Assembly (NCBI RefSeq): GCF_040409795.1
Contig: NZ_CP099571.1
Location: 806,001 to 870,000, forward strand
DNA length: 64,000 bases
Direction: 5' to 3'
Source: Polynucleobacter sp. MWH-UH19D
GTDB taxonomy: Bacteria > Pseudomonadota > Gammaproteobacteria > Burkholderiales > Burkholderiaceae
Positions within the stretch are counted from its first letter, which is position 1, and the number at the start of each line of letters is the position of its first letter. Of this stretch, positions 1 through 8,647 are shown in pieces. The position numbers were made by a program, and so were the translations under genes. The notes under the pieces were generated by a model. It worked only from the letters and a program-made list of their open reading frames with translations. It did not search any database and was not told the origin of the DNA.

Positions 1-1
1 C

Positions 2-526
2 ATTCCGGTTGTCGCAGCGTGTTTTGAATTCCAATACATGGGCGGATCAATGGGCTCTGTTGTAGGTGAGCGTTTTGCTCGCGGTGTGCAAGAGGCGATT
101 AATAAGAAGTGTGCTTTTATTTGCATCACCGCAACTGGTGGCGCGCGCATGCAAGAAAGTTTGTTATCCCTTTTTCAAATGGCAAAGACAAATTCAATGT
201 TGACTTTGTTGTCGAAAAAAGGTCTGCCATATATTAGCGTTCTCACTGACCCTACGATGGGTGGAATTTCAGCTAGCTTTGCGTTTATGGGTGATGTTGT
301 TATGGCTGAGCCAAAAGCCTTGATTGGTTTTGCGGGTCCGCGAGTGATTGAACAAACTGTTCGTGAAAAATTACCTGAAGGCTTTCAGCGTTCCGAGTTC
401 TTATTACAAAAGGGTGGGGTCGACATGATTGTCGATCGTCGCCAGATGCGTGGCGAGATCGCGCGTTTGTTGGCCTTGCTACAAAAACTTCCAGAGCCTG
501 CGATTGCGGGTAGCTCAGCCGTTTAA
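2..526 (+). CDS. accD: Acetyl-CoA carboxylase carboxyltransferase subunit beta, 3' part
   Basis: This is the C-terminal part of the beta carboxyltransferase subunit, which with AccA moves the carboxyl group from biotin to acetyl-CoA in the first step of fatty acid synthesis. The frame is open from base 2, so the gene starts upstream of the window and the N-terminal zinc-finger part is not seen. The visible part carries family-typical stretches: [13 protein letters not shown], then [10 protein letters not shown], then [13 protein letters not shown] and [12 protein letters not shown]. The stop is four bases before the likely folC start, and an accD-folC pair is usual in betaproteobacteria. Identity is secure; only the start is missing. 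Confidence 0.96.
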   Translation: MPVVAACFEFQYMGGSMGSVVGERFARGVQEAINKKCAFICITATGGARMQESLLSLFQMAKTNSMLTLLSKKGLPYISVLTDPTMGGISASFAFMGDVVMAEPKALIGFAGPRVIEQTVREKLPEGFQRSEFLLQKGGVDMIVDRRQMRGEIARLLALLQKLPEPAIAGSSAV

Positions 527-530
527 GCGC

Positions 531-1856
531 TTGAGCACGGCACACCCAGCCCCAATTTTATTTAATAGCCTCGAGGCTTGGCTAAGCCACCTTGAAACCG
601 CTCACCCTGTCGGTATCGATATGGGTCTTGAGCGCATTAGTCGTGTTAAGGCAGCACTAGATCTTCACTTTGATTGCCCAGTGATTACGGTCGCTGGAAC
701 AAATGGTAAAGGTTCAACCTGCGCCTATTTGGAGAGCATATTGCTCGCCTCAGGTTATCGTGTGGGCTGCCACACCTCACCACACCTGCTGACATTTAAT
801 GAGCGTGCACGGATTAATGGCGAAGATGTTAAGGATGCGCTATTGCTTGAGAGCTTTACTGCCGTTGAAAATGCTCGGGTCAGTTTGCTTGACGTGCCAA
901 CCTTAACGTATTTTGAGTTCACTACTTTGGCAATCATGTATCTGTTCTCAAAAGCAAACTTAGATGCCGTCATACTGGAAGTAGGCATGGGTGGCCGCCT
1001 GGATGCCGTCAATATTGTCGATGCTGATTGCGCGATAGTCACCAGCATTGATATTGACCACGCAGACTTCTTGGGAGGCACTCGCGAGGCGATTGGGTTA
1101 GAGAAGGCGGGAATTTTTCGTCCTGAACACATCGCAGTTTGTGGCGACCCAGTGCCACCACAATCTTTGATTGACTATGCTCAAAAGCTAGGCTGCGATC
1201 TATGGCTTCAAGGTCGAGATTACAACTTCCAAGGCGATAAACAGCAGTGGGGTTGGGCAGGGCGTGGCAAGCGTTTCAGTGGTTTGGGCTATCCAGCTTT
1301 GCGAGGCGCAAATCAAATCTTGAATGCCTCAGCAGTAATAGCCGCATTAATGGCATTGCATCAGCGTTTACCGGTTAGCGCCCAAGATATTCGCAATGGC
1401 TTTGCCATGGTAGAACTTCCAGGACGCTTTCAAGTTCTTCCGGGTCAGCCTACGGTAGTTCTCGATGTCGCACATAACCCCCATGCCGCTGCTACCTTGG
1501 GGCAGAGTTTGGATAAGATGGGGTATCACCCATATACCTACGCCATTTTTGGGGCAATGGCAGATAAAGACATCGAAGGGGTTATTAAACCCCTGCTCAA
1601 TATTGTGGATTTTTGGTTTTGCACTGATTTGCCAACCCCTAGAGCGGCCCCTGCAAAGTCTCTGGCTCAAAAGCTTGAATCCATGGGGGTGAAGCCTAAA
1701 AATGGAGCGGATGGAGGGATAGAAATCTTCGAAAATCCCGCTTTAGCGTATCAAAAAGCGCTATCTATGGCTGGTGAGGGTGATAGAATTGTGATCTTCG
1801 GATCCTTCTATACCGTTGCAGGCGTAATGGCTTATCGAAACAACCAGGCGCATTGA
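531..1856 (+). CDS. folC: Bifunctional folylpolyglutamate / dihydrofolate synthase
   Basis: FolC adds glutamate to dihydropteroate and to folates in the cytoplasm. The ATP-binding loop TVAGTNGKGSTCAYLE is near the N-terminus, followed by HTSPHLLTFNERARING and the later motif LDVAHNPHAA, all typical of the Mur-ligase-like FolC family. The frame is open back to an ATG at 429, but that would overlap accD by about 100 bases with an unrelated sequence. The TTG at 531, just after the accD stop, gives 441 residues, the usual length, so I prefer it. The next gene begins three bases after the stop. Confidence 0.93.
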   Translation: MSTAHPAPILFNSLEAWLSHLETAHPVGIDMGLERISRVKAALDLHFDCPVITVAGTNGKGSTCAYLESILLASGYRVGCHTSPHLLTFNERARINGEDVKDALLLESFTAVENARVSLLDVPTLTYFEFTTLAIMYLFSKANLDAVILEVGMGGRLDAVNIVDADCAIVTSIDIDHADFLGGTREAIGLEKAGIFRPEHIAVCGDPVPPQSLIDYAQKLGCDLWLQGRDYNFQGDKQQWGWAGRGKRFSGLGYPALRGANQILNASAVIAALMALHQRLPVSAQDIRNGFAMVELPGRFQVLPGQPTVVLDVAHNPHAAATLGQSLDKMGYHPYTYAIFGAMADKDIEGVIKPLLNIVDFWFCTDLPTPRAAPAKSLAQKLESMGVKPKNGADGGIEIFENPALAYQKALSMAGEGDRIVIFGSFYTVAGVMAYRNNQAH

Positions 1857-1859
1857 TCC

Positions 1860-2684
1860 ATGATTCGTTTACCAAGCTTTTTTAGGCCAAAATCACAGTC
1901 TAATGACCTTGAAACTGGGTCACTAGGGCGTCGTGTCACCCAAAGGCCTGTGCCCCGCGCATTTCAGCGCAACCTAGAGTCCGAAGAGCTCGCATTTACC
2001 GAAGATCCAGAACAACAAAGAGCACGACATCGCTTAATTGGCGCATCCGTTTTGGTATTGATTGCAGTAATTGGCTTGCCTCGCATTTTGGATAACAAGC
2101 CCAAAGCTGTTAACAACGATATTGCCATCAATATTGTCACCAGTTTGCCCACGCCAAGTGTTGAGCACAAGCCTGATGCAAAGCCAGAAGAAAAGGCAAA
2201 GGCAGATGCTCCGGCTGCAGCTCAATCTGTAGCCCCAGTGGTTGCGCCTAAACCAGTTGTCTCTGCATCAGAAGCAAAGGTAGAACCAAAGGCAGAGGTG
2301 AAGCCAGTAAATGTGGCTAATAAAGCACCTTCTACTCTAGGTTTGGCAGAAGGTGAGGAAGTGGTTAGCGCTACATCCAATGGAAAATCAAAAGTTGATG
2401 CGACTCTCAAGAACTCCGATAGTGCCTCGACAAAGAATTCAGTCAAATATGGAATTCCGGTTGGAAGTTTTGCATCAGACGACAGCATCAAAAATGTCAC
2501 AGCAAAATTAAAAGAGTTAAAGATTCCATTTACTACAGCAATTAAAACTCGTCCTGATGGCGCAAAGCTGACCGTATTCCGTGCGGGGCCCTTTAGTGAT
2601 AAGGATACGGCTGAGGCAGCAGAAAAGAAAATTAAGTCGACGCTAAACCCTGCTGCCAAAACAATCGAGATTGGTAAGCAGTAA
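1860..2684 (+). CDS. SPOR domain-containing membrane protein
   Basis: This 274-residue protein has a charged N-terminus, one membrane segment near residues 61-76 (ASVLVLIAVIGL), a long Ala/Pro/Lys/Glu-rich linker and a C-terminal SPOR domain at about residues 195-270 (YGIPVGSFASDDSIKN, then TVFRAGPFSDKDTAEAA). SPOR domains bind denuded peptidoglycan at the division septum, and the layout matches DedD-like proteins. The gene sits between folC and cvpA, its usual place in betaproteobacteria. A division-site role is inferred from the domain. I do not assign dedD because only the architecture is shared. Confidence 0.85.
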   Translation: MIRLPSFFRPKSQSNDLETGSLGRRVTQRPVPRAFQRNLESEELAFTEDPEQQRARHRLIGASVLVLIAVIGLPRILDNKPKAVNNDIAINIVTSLPTPSVEHKPDAKPEEKAKADAPAAAQSVAPVVAPKPVVSASEAKVEPKAEVKPVNVANKAPSTLGLAEGEEVVSATSNGKSKVDATLKNSDSASTKNSVKYGIPVGSFASDDSIKNVTAKLKELKIPFTTAIKTRPDGAKLTVFRAGPFSDKDTAEAAEKKIKSTLNPAAKTIEIGKQ

Positions 2685-3250
2685 TGGAATACTTATCCAC
2701 CTTAAAGCTGACATCGGTGGATTACTTCACCCTAGTTGTACTCTTGGTTTCGGCCTTGGTTGGAATTTCACGGGGACTGTTTAAAGAGGTATTAGCTCTT
2801 GCCTCATGGTTTGTAGCTGCTTGGGTTGCTTATCACTACAGTAACTACCTTTCCACCGAATGGCTTTCTACATTCCATCTAGAAGAATTGTTAAGTCTAG
2901 GATTAAGTTTCTTGATCTTGTTTGTCTTAACCTTAATCGTTTGTGGTTTATTTGGCGGTATTGTGCAGAAGATTATTTTGTCTGCAGGTTTGAGTCTGAC
3001 AGATCGATTCTTGGGTTTAGTGTTTGGTTTGGCGCGTGGTGGTTTGATTGTTGTGGTATTGGCTACATTGGCAGCCTTAACCCCGATACCGCAAAGCGTA
3101 GCCTGGAAAAATGCCATTACCCGACCAGCTGTTGATATGGCAACCAGTTTAATTAAAGGCTGGCTACCAAGTGATTGGGCAAAGCAACTGAGTGGTGCTA
3201 TGCCAAAAGTTACCCCAACTATTACTCCTAAATTAACAATAGGAATCTAG
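2684..3250 (+). CDS. cvpA: CvpA family inner-membrane protein
   Basis: This 188-residue protein has about four hydrophobic segments and the family-typical start YFTLVVLLVSALVGISRGLFKE. CvpA was named for a role in colicin V production in E. coli; its basic function is still not clear, with envelope homeostasis suggested. The start codon overlaps the stop of the SPOR gene by one base (TAATG), implying coupled translation. purF starts four bases after the stop, and the cvpA-purF pair is conserved across proteobacteria, which supports the name. Confidence 0.9.
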   Translation: MEYLSTLKLTSVDYFTLVVLLVSALVGISRGLFKEVLALASWFVAAWVAYHYSNYLSTEWLSTFHLEELLSLGLSFLILFVLTLIVCGLFGGIVQKIILSAGLSLTDRFLGLVFGLARGGLIVVVLATLAALTPIPQSVAWKNAITRPAVDMATSLIKGWLPSDWAKQLSGAMPKVTPTITPKLTIGI

Positions 3251-3254
3251 CGAT

Positions 3255-4793
3255 ATGTGTGGCGTTGTCGGAACTGTATCCCATTCACCAGTCAATCAGC
3301 TTCTTTATGATGCTTTGTTGCTTTTGCAGCATCGCGGTCAAGATGCCGCTGGTATTGCCACCATGAATGGCAATTCATTTACGATGCATAAAGCTAATGG
3401 TTTAGTAAGAGACGTTTTTAGAACTCGCAATATGCGTAGCTTGGTTGGCAATGCAGGCATTGGTCAAGTGCGTTATCCAACAGCTGGCTCAGCAAGCAGT
3501 GAAGAGGAGGCGCAGCCATTTTATGTAAGCGCACCTTACGGCATTATTTTGGCTCATAACGGTAATCTTACGAATGCAGCGAGCTTGCGCGTAGAGATGG
3601 CTTATCGTGATCGCCGTCACATCAACACCAGTTCAGATACTGAGGTATTGCTAAACGTTTTGGCTGATGAGCTCCAGAAAGAAACTAACAGTGCCGCTTT
3701 AGATGAAGGGGCAATGTTCAATGCGGTGACTGGCGTTGCCAGTCGTGTGAAGGGTTCCTATGCGGTAGTCTCTTTGATTGCTGGTTATGGTTTATTAGCA
3801 TTTCGTGACCCATTTGGTATTCGCCCTTTATGTATTGGTCGTATTGACACAGCGCAAGGTCCCGAGTGGATGGTGGCGTCAGAGTCAGTCGCCTTGGAGG
3901 GCCTTGGATTTACTTTCGTACGCGATGTAAATCCTGGTGAAGCAATTTATATTGATTTGGATGGCAACTTTTATGCACGCCAATGTGTTGCTAATGCCGT
4001 TCTCACCCCATGCATCTTTGAGTATGTCTACATGGCTCGACCAGATTCCACTATTGATGGAGTGACGGTCTACAACGTGCGTATGCGCATGGGTGATTAC
4101 TTGGCTGAGAAAATTCGCAAAGAGACCAATGTGAATGAGATCGATGTGGTCATGCCAATCCCTGACTCTAGTCGTCCGGCAGCTATGCAAGTTGCTAAAA
4201 ACTTAGGCGTTGATTATCGTGAAGGGTTTTTCAAAAACCGATACATCGGTCGCACCTTCATCATGCCAGGTCAGGCTGTTCGCAAAAAATCAGTCCGCCA
4301 AAAACTCAATGCAATGCGTGTTGAATTTAAAGACAAGACCATCTTGATTGTGGATGACTCAATTGTGCGCGGCACAACCTCATTTGAGATTGTGCAAATG
4401 GCACGTGAGTCTGGTGCTAAGAAAGTAATCTTTGCATCGGCTGCGCCACCGGTACGTTTCCCAAACGTTTATGGTATTGATATGCCAACCCGCAGTGAGC
4501 TAGTTGCTTATGGCCGCACCGATGAAGAGATTAACAAAATGATTGGTGCTGATCAGTTAATCTATCAAAGCGTAGAGGATATGAAGCAAGCGGTACGAGA
4601 TATTAATCCAAAGATTCAGAACTTTGAGGCTTCTTGTTTTGATGGTCACTACATCACAGGTGATATCAATGATTCGTATTTAGATGCGCTAGAGGCACAG
4701 CGTAATTCTTCTGCTGCTAAAGCTGATCGTCAGCGCGATTCTAGCGATTTCGCACGTTCGCAATTGCACTTACATTTAGCGACTGAAGACTAA
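3255..4793 (+). CDS. purF: Amidophosphoribosyltransferase
   Basis: PurF makes 5-phosphoribosylamine from PRPP and glutamine, the first committed step of purine synthesis. The protein begins MCGVVG, so Cys2 is exposed after Met removal as the catalytic cysteine of a class II glutamine amidotransferase, with no propeptide. The N-terminal half shows QHRGQDAAGIAT and AHNGNLTN. The C-terminal phosphoribosyltransferase half carries the PRPP loop ILIVDDSIVRGTT. The length of 512 residues is normal. It appears co-transcribed with cvpA, four bases upstream. Confidence 0.97.
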   Translation: MCGVVGTVSHSPVNQLLYDALLLLQHRGQDAAGIATMNGNSFTMHKANGLVRDVFRTRNMRSLVGNAGIGQVRYPTAGSASSEEEAQPFYVSAPYGIILAHNGNLTNAASLRVEMAYRDRRHINTSSDTEVLLNVLADELQKETNSAALDEGAMFNAVTGVASRVKGSYAVVSLIAGYGLLAFRDPFGIRPLCIGRIDTAQGPEWMVASESVALEGLGFTFVRDVNPGEAIYIDLDGNFYARQCVANAVLTPCIFEYVYMARPDSTIDGVTVYNVRMRMGDYLAEKIRKETNVNEIDVVMPIPDSSRPAAMQVAKNLGVDYREGFFKNRYIGRTFIMPGQAVRKKSVRQKLNAMRVEFKDKTILIVDDSIVRGTTSFEIVQMARESGAKKVIFASAAPPVRFPNVYGIDMPTRSELVAYGRTDEEINKMIGADQLIYQSVEDMKQAVRDINPKIQNFEASCFDGHYITGDINDSYLDALEAQRNSSAAKADRQRDSSDFARSQLHLHLATED

Positions 4794-4806
4794 AAAGCCA
4801 CACGAT

Positions 4807-4826
4807 TTTGCCTTCTCTGAGGCAAA
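4807..4826 (+). terminator. Possible weak terminator hairpin after purF
   Basis: TTTGCCT pairs with AGGCAAA around a six-base loop, 13 bases past the purF stop and before metZ. No run of T follows, so this could equally be a processing or attenuating hairpin. Confidence 0.3.
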
Positions 4827-4853
4827 TCTATCATTCGGTGTCAAAATAGCGGT

Positions 4854-6062
4854 ATGAAGAGTAAAACCACCCGCAAAAAACCAGATTTTTCTAAGCTGGC
4901 GCTAGAGACTATTGCTGTCCGCGCTGGCACTCGCCGTACCTCTGAGTACCAAGAGCATTCTGAGGCCATGTTTTTGACATCTAGTTTTTGTTTTGATAGC
5001 GCAGAAATGGCTGCAGATGGTTTTGCTCATGCGGACCAAGGATTTATTTACTCACGCTTTACCAATCCAACTGTCAGCATGTTTCAAGATCGCTTGGCCG
5101 CCCTAGAGGGCGGTGAGGCTTGCATTGCAACCGCTTCAGGAATGTCAGCTATTCTGACAATGGCAATGGCGCATCTCCAAGCAGGTGACCATGTGATTTG
5201 CTCGCGTTCTGTTTTTGGTGCAACGATTCAGTTGTTCACCAATATCTTGGGCCGCTTTGGTATTAGTACTACCTATGTAGATTTGGCTGATACAAAAGCG
5301 TGGCAGGAGGCAGTGCTACCAAATACAAAACTGTTTTATTTAGAGACGCCTTCAAATCCCCTAACGGAGATTGCGGATATCAAGGCAATTTCAAAGATTG
5401 CCAAGAAAACAAAGGCTTTGCTAGCAGTTGATAATTGCTTTTGTACGCCTGCATTACAAAAGCCATTGTCGCTCGGTGCAGATGTAGTAATTCATTCTGC
5501 AACCAAGTATTTAGATGGTCAGGGCAGAGTAGTTGGCGGTGCAATTGTGGGTAGCAAGGATTTTGTGATGGGTAAAGTGTTTCCATACGTTCGTACCGCG
5601 GGCCCAACTTTATCTGCATTTAATGCCTGGGTGTTCCTGAAAGGTCTGGAAACGCTCGAGTTGCGCATGAAACAACAAAGCCAAAACGCGCTTGCTTTAG
5701 CTCAGTGGCTTGAGAAGCAGCCTGGCGTTGAGCGTGTTTATCATCCCGGTCTGAAGTCACATCCTCAGCATGCCTTAGCAAAGCGCCAACAAAAAGAAGG
5801 TGGTGCCATACTCTCTTTTGTTTTGAAGGGTGGAAAGAAGGCGGCTTTCAAACTCATTAATCAAACCAAGCTGTGTTCAATTACGGCAAACTTGGGCGAT
5901 ACCCGCACAACCATTACCCATCCTGCAACCACTACCCATTGCCGTGTAAGTCCCGAAGCTCGTAAAGCTGCTGGAATTACCGATGGCCTTGTCCGAATTG
6001 CAGTGGGCTTAGAAAATATCAACGATCTCAAAGGTGATCTCGTTGGCGGATTCAAAAAATAA
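4854..6062 (+). CDS. metZ: O-succinylhomoserine sulfhydrylase
   Basis: This PLP enzyme of the Cys/Met metabolism family forms homocysteine directly from O-succinylhomoserine and sulfide in the cytoplasm. The PLP lysine is Lys218 in HSATKYLDGQG. Other family blocks are YSRFTNPTVSMFQ and LETPSNPLTEIADI. The length of 402 residues is typical. Placement after purF matches metZ in related betaproteobacteria. Cystathionine gamma-synthase is a close paralogue, but the sequence style and neighbourhood favour MetZ. The link to sulfide is notable given the sulfur genes downstream. Confidence 0.9.
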   Translation: MKSKTTRKKPDFSKLALETIAVRAGTRRTSEYQEHSEAMFLTSSFCFDSAEMAADGFAHADQGFIYSRFTNPTVSMFQDRLAALEGGEACIATASGMSAILTMAMAHLQAGDHVICSRSVFGATIQLFTNILGRFGISTTYVDLADTKAWQEAVLPNTKLFYLETPSNPLTEIADIKAISKIAKKTKALLAVDNCFCTPALQKPLSLGADVVIHSATKYLDGQGRVVGGAIVGSKDFVMGKVFPYVRTAGPTLSAFNAWVFLKGLETLELRMKQQSQNALALAQWLEKQPGVERVYHPGLKSHPQHALAKRQQKEGGAILSFVLKGGKKAAFKLINQTKLCSITANLGDTRTTITHPATTTHCRVSPEARKAAGITDGLVRIAVGLENINDLKGDLVGGFKK

Positions 6063-6084
6063 TCAAGTACATCAAGATAAACCT

Positions 6085-6702
6085 ATGGGGTTCTCTGATG
6101 CTACCCAGTTTTGGAATGAGCGCTTTAATCAAGAAGAGTTTATTTTTGGAACAGAGCCGAATGAATACCTGGTTGAGCAAGCTCAGAAATATTTAAAGGC
6201 AGGCGATCAGGTTTTATGTATTGCTGATGGCGAAGGGCGCAATGGCGTTTGGCTGGCGAAGCAGGGTATGCAAGTAGTCGGCTTTGATGCCTCTGATGTT
6301 GCCTTATCTAAAGCAAGAAAGTTTGCTAAAGACAATCATGTAGCGGTCGAATATAGCTTTTCTGATACAGATAGCTATGCATGGCCAACAAATACATATG
6401 ATGCAGTTGTCGGTATTTTTATTCAGTTTGCCGACCCCGAGATGCGCAAACGCATCTTTGCAAAAACTTATGAGTCTTTAAAGCCCGGCGGAATTTTTAT
6501 TCTGCAGGGCTACACGCCAAAACAGCTGGAGTACAAAACTGGTGGCCCATCTTTAATAGAACATCTCTATACGGAAGAGATGATCCGAGATTTGGCGAAA
6601 GACTTCAGCATTCTTGAGCTTTGTTCTTATGAACGGGAATTATCTGAGGGGCCTCGCCACTCAGGAATGTCGGCAATACTGGGTTTGGTTGCCCGCAAAT
6701 AA
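6085..6702 (+). CDS. Class I SAM-dependent methyltransferase
   Basis: This is a small cytosolic methyltransferase of about 205 residues. Motif I is VLCIADGEGRNGVWLAKQG, followed by the acidic strand end VVGFDASDVAL and the later GGIFILQGYTPKQLEYKTGG, a pattern seen in TehB/thiopurine methyltransferase-like proteins. The frame is open back to 6034 inside metZ, but the ATG at 6085, 22 bases past the metZ stop, opens the recognisable domain (FSDATQFWNERF). The substrate is unknown. It is probably co-transcribed with metZ and is followed by a terminator. Confidence 0.8.
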   Translation: MGFSDATQFWNERFNQEEFIFGTEPNEYLVEQAQKYLKAGDQVLCIADGEGRNGVWLAKQGMQVVGFDASDVALSKARKFAKDNHVAVEYSFSDTDSYAWPTNTYDAVVGIFIQFADPEMRKRIFAKTYESLKPGGIFILQGYTPKQLEYKTGGPSLIEHLYTEEMIRDLAKDFSILELCSYERELSEGPRHSGMSAILGLVARK

Positions 6703-6732
6703 ACGCACGATATTTGCACTAGCAATAAAAAT

Positions 6733-6753
6733 GGGCTTGTGATGCCCTTTTTT
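6733..6753 (+). terminator. Rho-independent terminator after the metZ-methyltransferase unit
   Basis: GGGC pairs with GCCC around a seven-base loop and is followed by six T. The stem is short, but position and T-run fit a terminator about 30 bases after the methyltransferase stop. Confidence 0.6.
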
Positions 6754-6872
6754 GCAATTTATGAGGGTTTTTCGCCATTCAATTTAAAACTGTATTGCCT
6801 CACAATTTATCCATTCAATTTTCTTAAGTTTTTTGAATTTCAATGTCGTACATAATCTTGAAAGGGTGTTTT

Positions 6873-7448
6873 GTGAAAAAATTCTTCGTTCTTGCTGCAG
6901 TCTTCTTGTCTGGTGTAGCGGTGGCACAGTCACCCACCCCTGAGTTACTGCAAATTATTGATAAGTCTACAAACTTCGTTGTAAATACTCCTAAAGGCCC
7001 AGTTGAAATTACTCGTGTCATGACACCTTGCGCTAAGAACAAGGGTTGGTTGCAACCCCTCATTCCAATTAAAGGCGTCACACCAGTTGATGAGATCGAT
7101 GTGCTGAAGGCATTAAATGACAAAGATTCATTGGTAGTTGATATGCGCGTTGTTGATGACCGCGTTAAAGGCACTATTCCTGGGTCGGTTGGTATTCCGT
7201 ATACAGAAGTAGCGATGCGGATGGATGAACTTGGTTGCAAAAAACCTGCAGCAGGCTCTACAAAATGGGATTGCTCTAAAGCAAAAAAAGTGTACGCATT
7301 TTGTAACGGCCCAGTATGCCCACAGAGCCCGATGGCGATGGCTGCGATGACGCGTGATGGATTCCCTGCGACAAAAATTTATTACTATCGCGGCGGTATG
7401 CTCGATTGGGATGCGCTTGGTTTAACTACGGTGAAGGGTGAGTTTTAA
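6873..7448 (+). CDS. Exported rhodanese-like domain protein
   Basis: The likely start is the GTG at 6873, preceded by a GAAAGGG ribosome site; an ATG ten codons upstream has none and would spoil the signal peptide. From GTG the protein begins KKFFVLAAVFLSGVAVAQS, a Sec signal with cleavage after AVAQ. The mature part has the rhodanese strands SLVVDMRVVDDRVKGTIPGS and the active loop YAFCNGPVCPQSP, with a second Cys inside the loop. Rhodaneses move sulfane sulfur. A periplasmic location next to a Sox island is suggestive, but the substrate is unknown. About 191 residues. Confidence 0.82.
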   Translation: MKKFFVLAAVFLSGVAVAQSPTPELLQIIDKSTNFVVNTPKGPVEITRVMTPCAKNKGWLQPLIPIKGVTPVDEIDVLKALNDKDSLVVDMRVVDDRVKGTIPGSVGIPYTEVAMRMDELGCKKPAAGSTKWDCSKAKKVYAFCNGPVCPQSPMAMAAMTRDGFPATKIYYYRGGMLDWDALGLTTVKGEF

Positions 7449-7478
7449 TTCCCTACTGAAATCTAAGTATTAATCCAG

Positions 7479-7505
7479 AAAAAAGGGGCTACTAGCCCCT
7501 TTTTT
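7479..7505. terminator. Strong bidirectional terminator between rhodanese gene and modC
   Basis: Six A, then GGGGCT, a three-base loop and AGCCCC, then six T: a 12-bp stem if A-T pairs are counted. It lies between convergent genes and can stop transcription on both strands. Confidence 0.9.
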
Positions 7506-7525
7506 ATTTGGCTAAGTTGAACATA

Positions 7526-8647
7526 TTAAGCTGCGCCTTCAAAAGCAATAAATCGTCTTGGATCATTGATTTGACGAAGCGGCATGATATGGATTTTGCT
7601 TGAATCAATCTCCAGATGGAATACCTTACTAGCTTCAATTGATAAGCGTTTTACTTCGGCTGCGGATGCCTCCCACACAACTGTATGGTGGCCCTCGATA
7701 GTGCGCAATTGAATGACCGCAATTTGACCAATTGCACTGACATGGTCAACTACAACCTCAATAGAGGTGGGACTCTTTGTTATTTCCAGGCTTAAGCCAT
7801 CAGCAGGAATTACCCATGCAACAGGGGTATCAGCTGGGATTTTTCCTTTATCGACTACATTAAAGATGCGCTGGCATCCATTCCAGCTTAACTTACCCGC
7901 AGTAAAGACGCCTTCAAATTTATTATTGATTCCAACAAGCTCAGCAACGCGAGAGTTTCGTGGACGTTCAAACAATACTTTTGGTGGAGCAGTTTGTAAT
8001 CCAACTCCTTGGTCAATCACTGTAATACGATCAGCCAAAAGATCCGCTTCACGTAAATCATGGGTAACAAGCAATATAGGGATGTTTAAATCTTTGCGTA
8101 TTTGTGCAAGCGTTTTGTACAGGCTTTGGCGCGTTGGTGCATCGATTGCAGAAAATGGCTCGTCTAGTAGAAGAATTTTGGGAGATCTGGCCAAGGCTCT
8201 GGCTAGAGCAACTCTTTGTTGTTGTCCTCCGGATAGTTGATGTGGCATCCGGTTTGACAAATTGCCAATACCCATGCGATCTAACCATTGCTGCGCTATT
8301 GATTTACGTTCATTTAAGGAGCGAATCGAGTTATACAAAGTAATGCATACATTCTCAAGAGCTGATAAGTGAGGGAAGAGTGCATATTGCTGAAACAAGA
8401 AACCACATGATCTCTCAGCGGGCTTTAATGCAGTAGTAATGCCTGCAATTTCGGTTGACTCAAACCAGATTTGTCCATCACATATAATCCTCCCAGCCTT
8501 GGGATTGTTTAATCCTGCAATGGTGCGAAGTGCTGTTGTTTTTCCGCTTCCAGACGGCCCAACTAAAGCATGCAACTCTCCTGGGTTGCACTCGAGCTTT
8601 AGTTGCAATGGCGTAGGAATATTTTGGGAGAGCGTAATGTTAAGCAT
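7526..8647 (-). CDS. modC: Molybdate ABC transporter ATP-binding protein
   Basis: The 373-residue ATPase has Walker A GPSGSGKTT (about residues 30-38), signature LSGGQQQRVALARAL, Walker B ILLLDEPFSAID and the switch LLVTHDLREADLLAD. A C-terminal region from about residue 225 looks like the ModC regulatory (TOBE/Mop) part. It overlaps modB by one base, as in mod operons. ModC drives ATP-dependent molybdate uptake. No modA substrate-binding gene is beside it. The metal fits the molybdenum enzyme SoxC nearby. Sulfate transport (CysA) is an alternative, but the two-gene modBC layout favours molybdate. Confidence 0.85.
   Translation of the reverse strand: MLNITLSQNIPTPLQLKLECNPGELHALVGPSGSGKTTALRTIAGLNNPKAGRIICDGQIWFESTEIAGITTALKPAERSCGFLFQQYALFPHLSALENVCITLYNSIRSLNERKSIAQQWLDRMGIGNLSNRMPHQLSGGQQQRVALARALARSPKILLLDEPFSAIDAPTRQSLYKTLAQIRKDLNIPILLVTHDLREADLLADRITVIDQGVGLQTAPPKVLFERPRNSRVAELVGINNKFEGVFTAGKLSWNGCQRIFNVVDKGKIPADTPVAWVIPADGLSLEITKSPTSIEVVVDHVSAIGQIAVIQLRTIEGHHTVVWEASAAEVKRLSIEASKVFHLEIDSSKIHIMPLRQINDPRRFIAFEGAA

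Noticed and set aside
429..530. N-terminal extension of folC into accD
   Set aside because: The first 34 residues are not FolC-like and are accD coding sequence in another frame. The TTG at 531 fits length and spacing.
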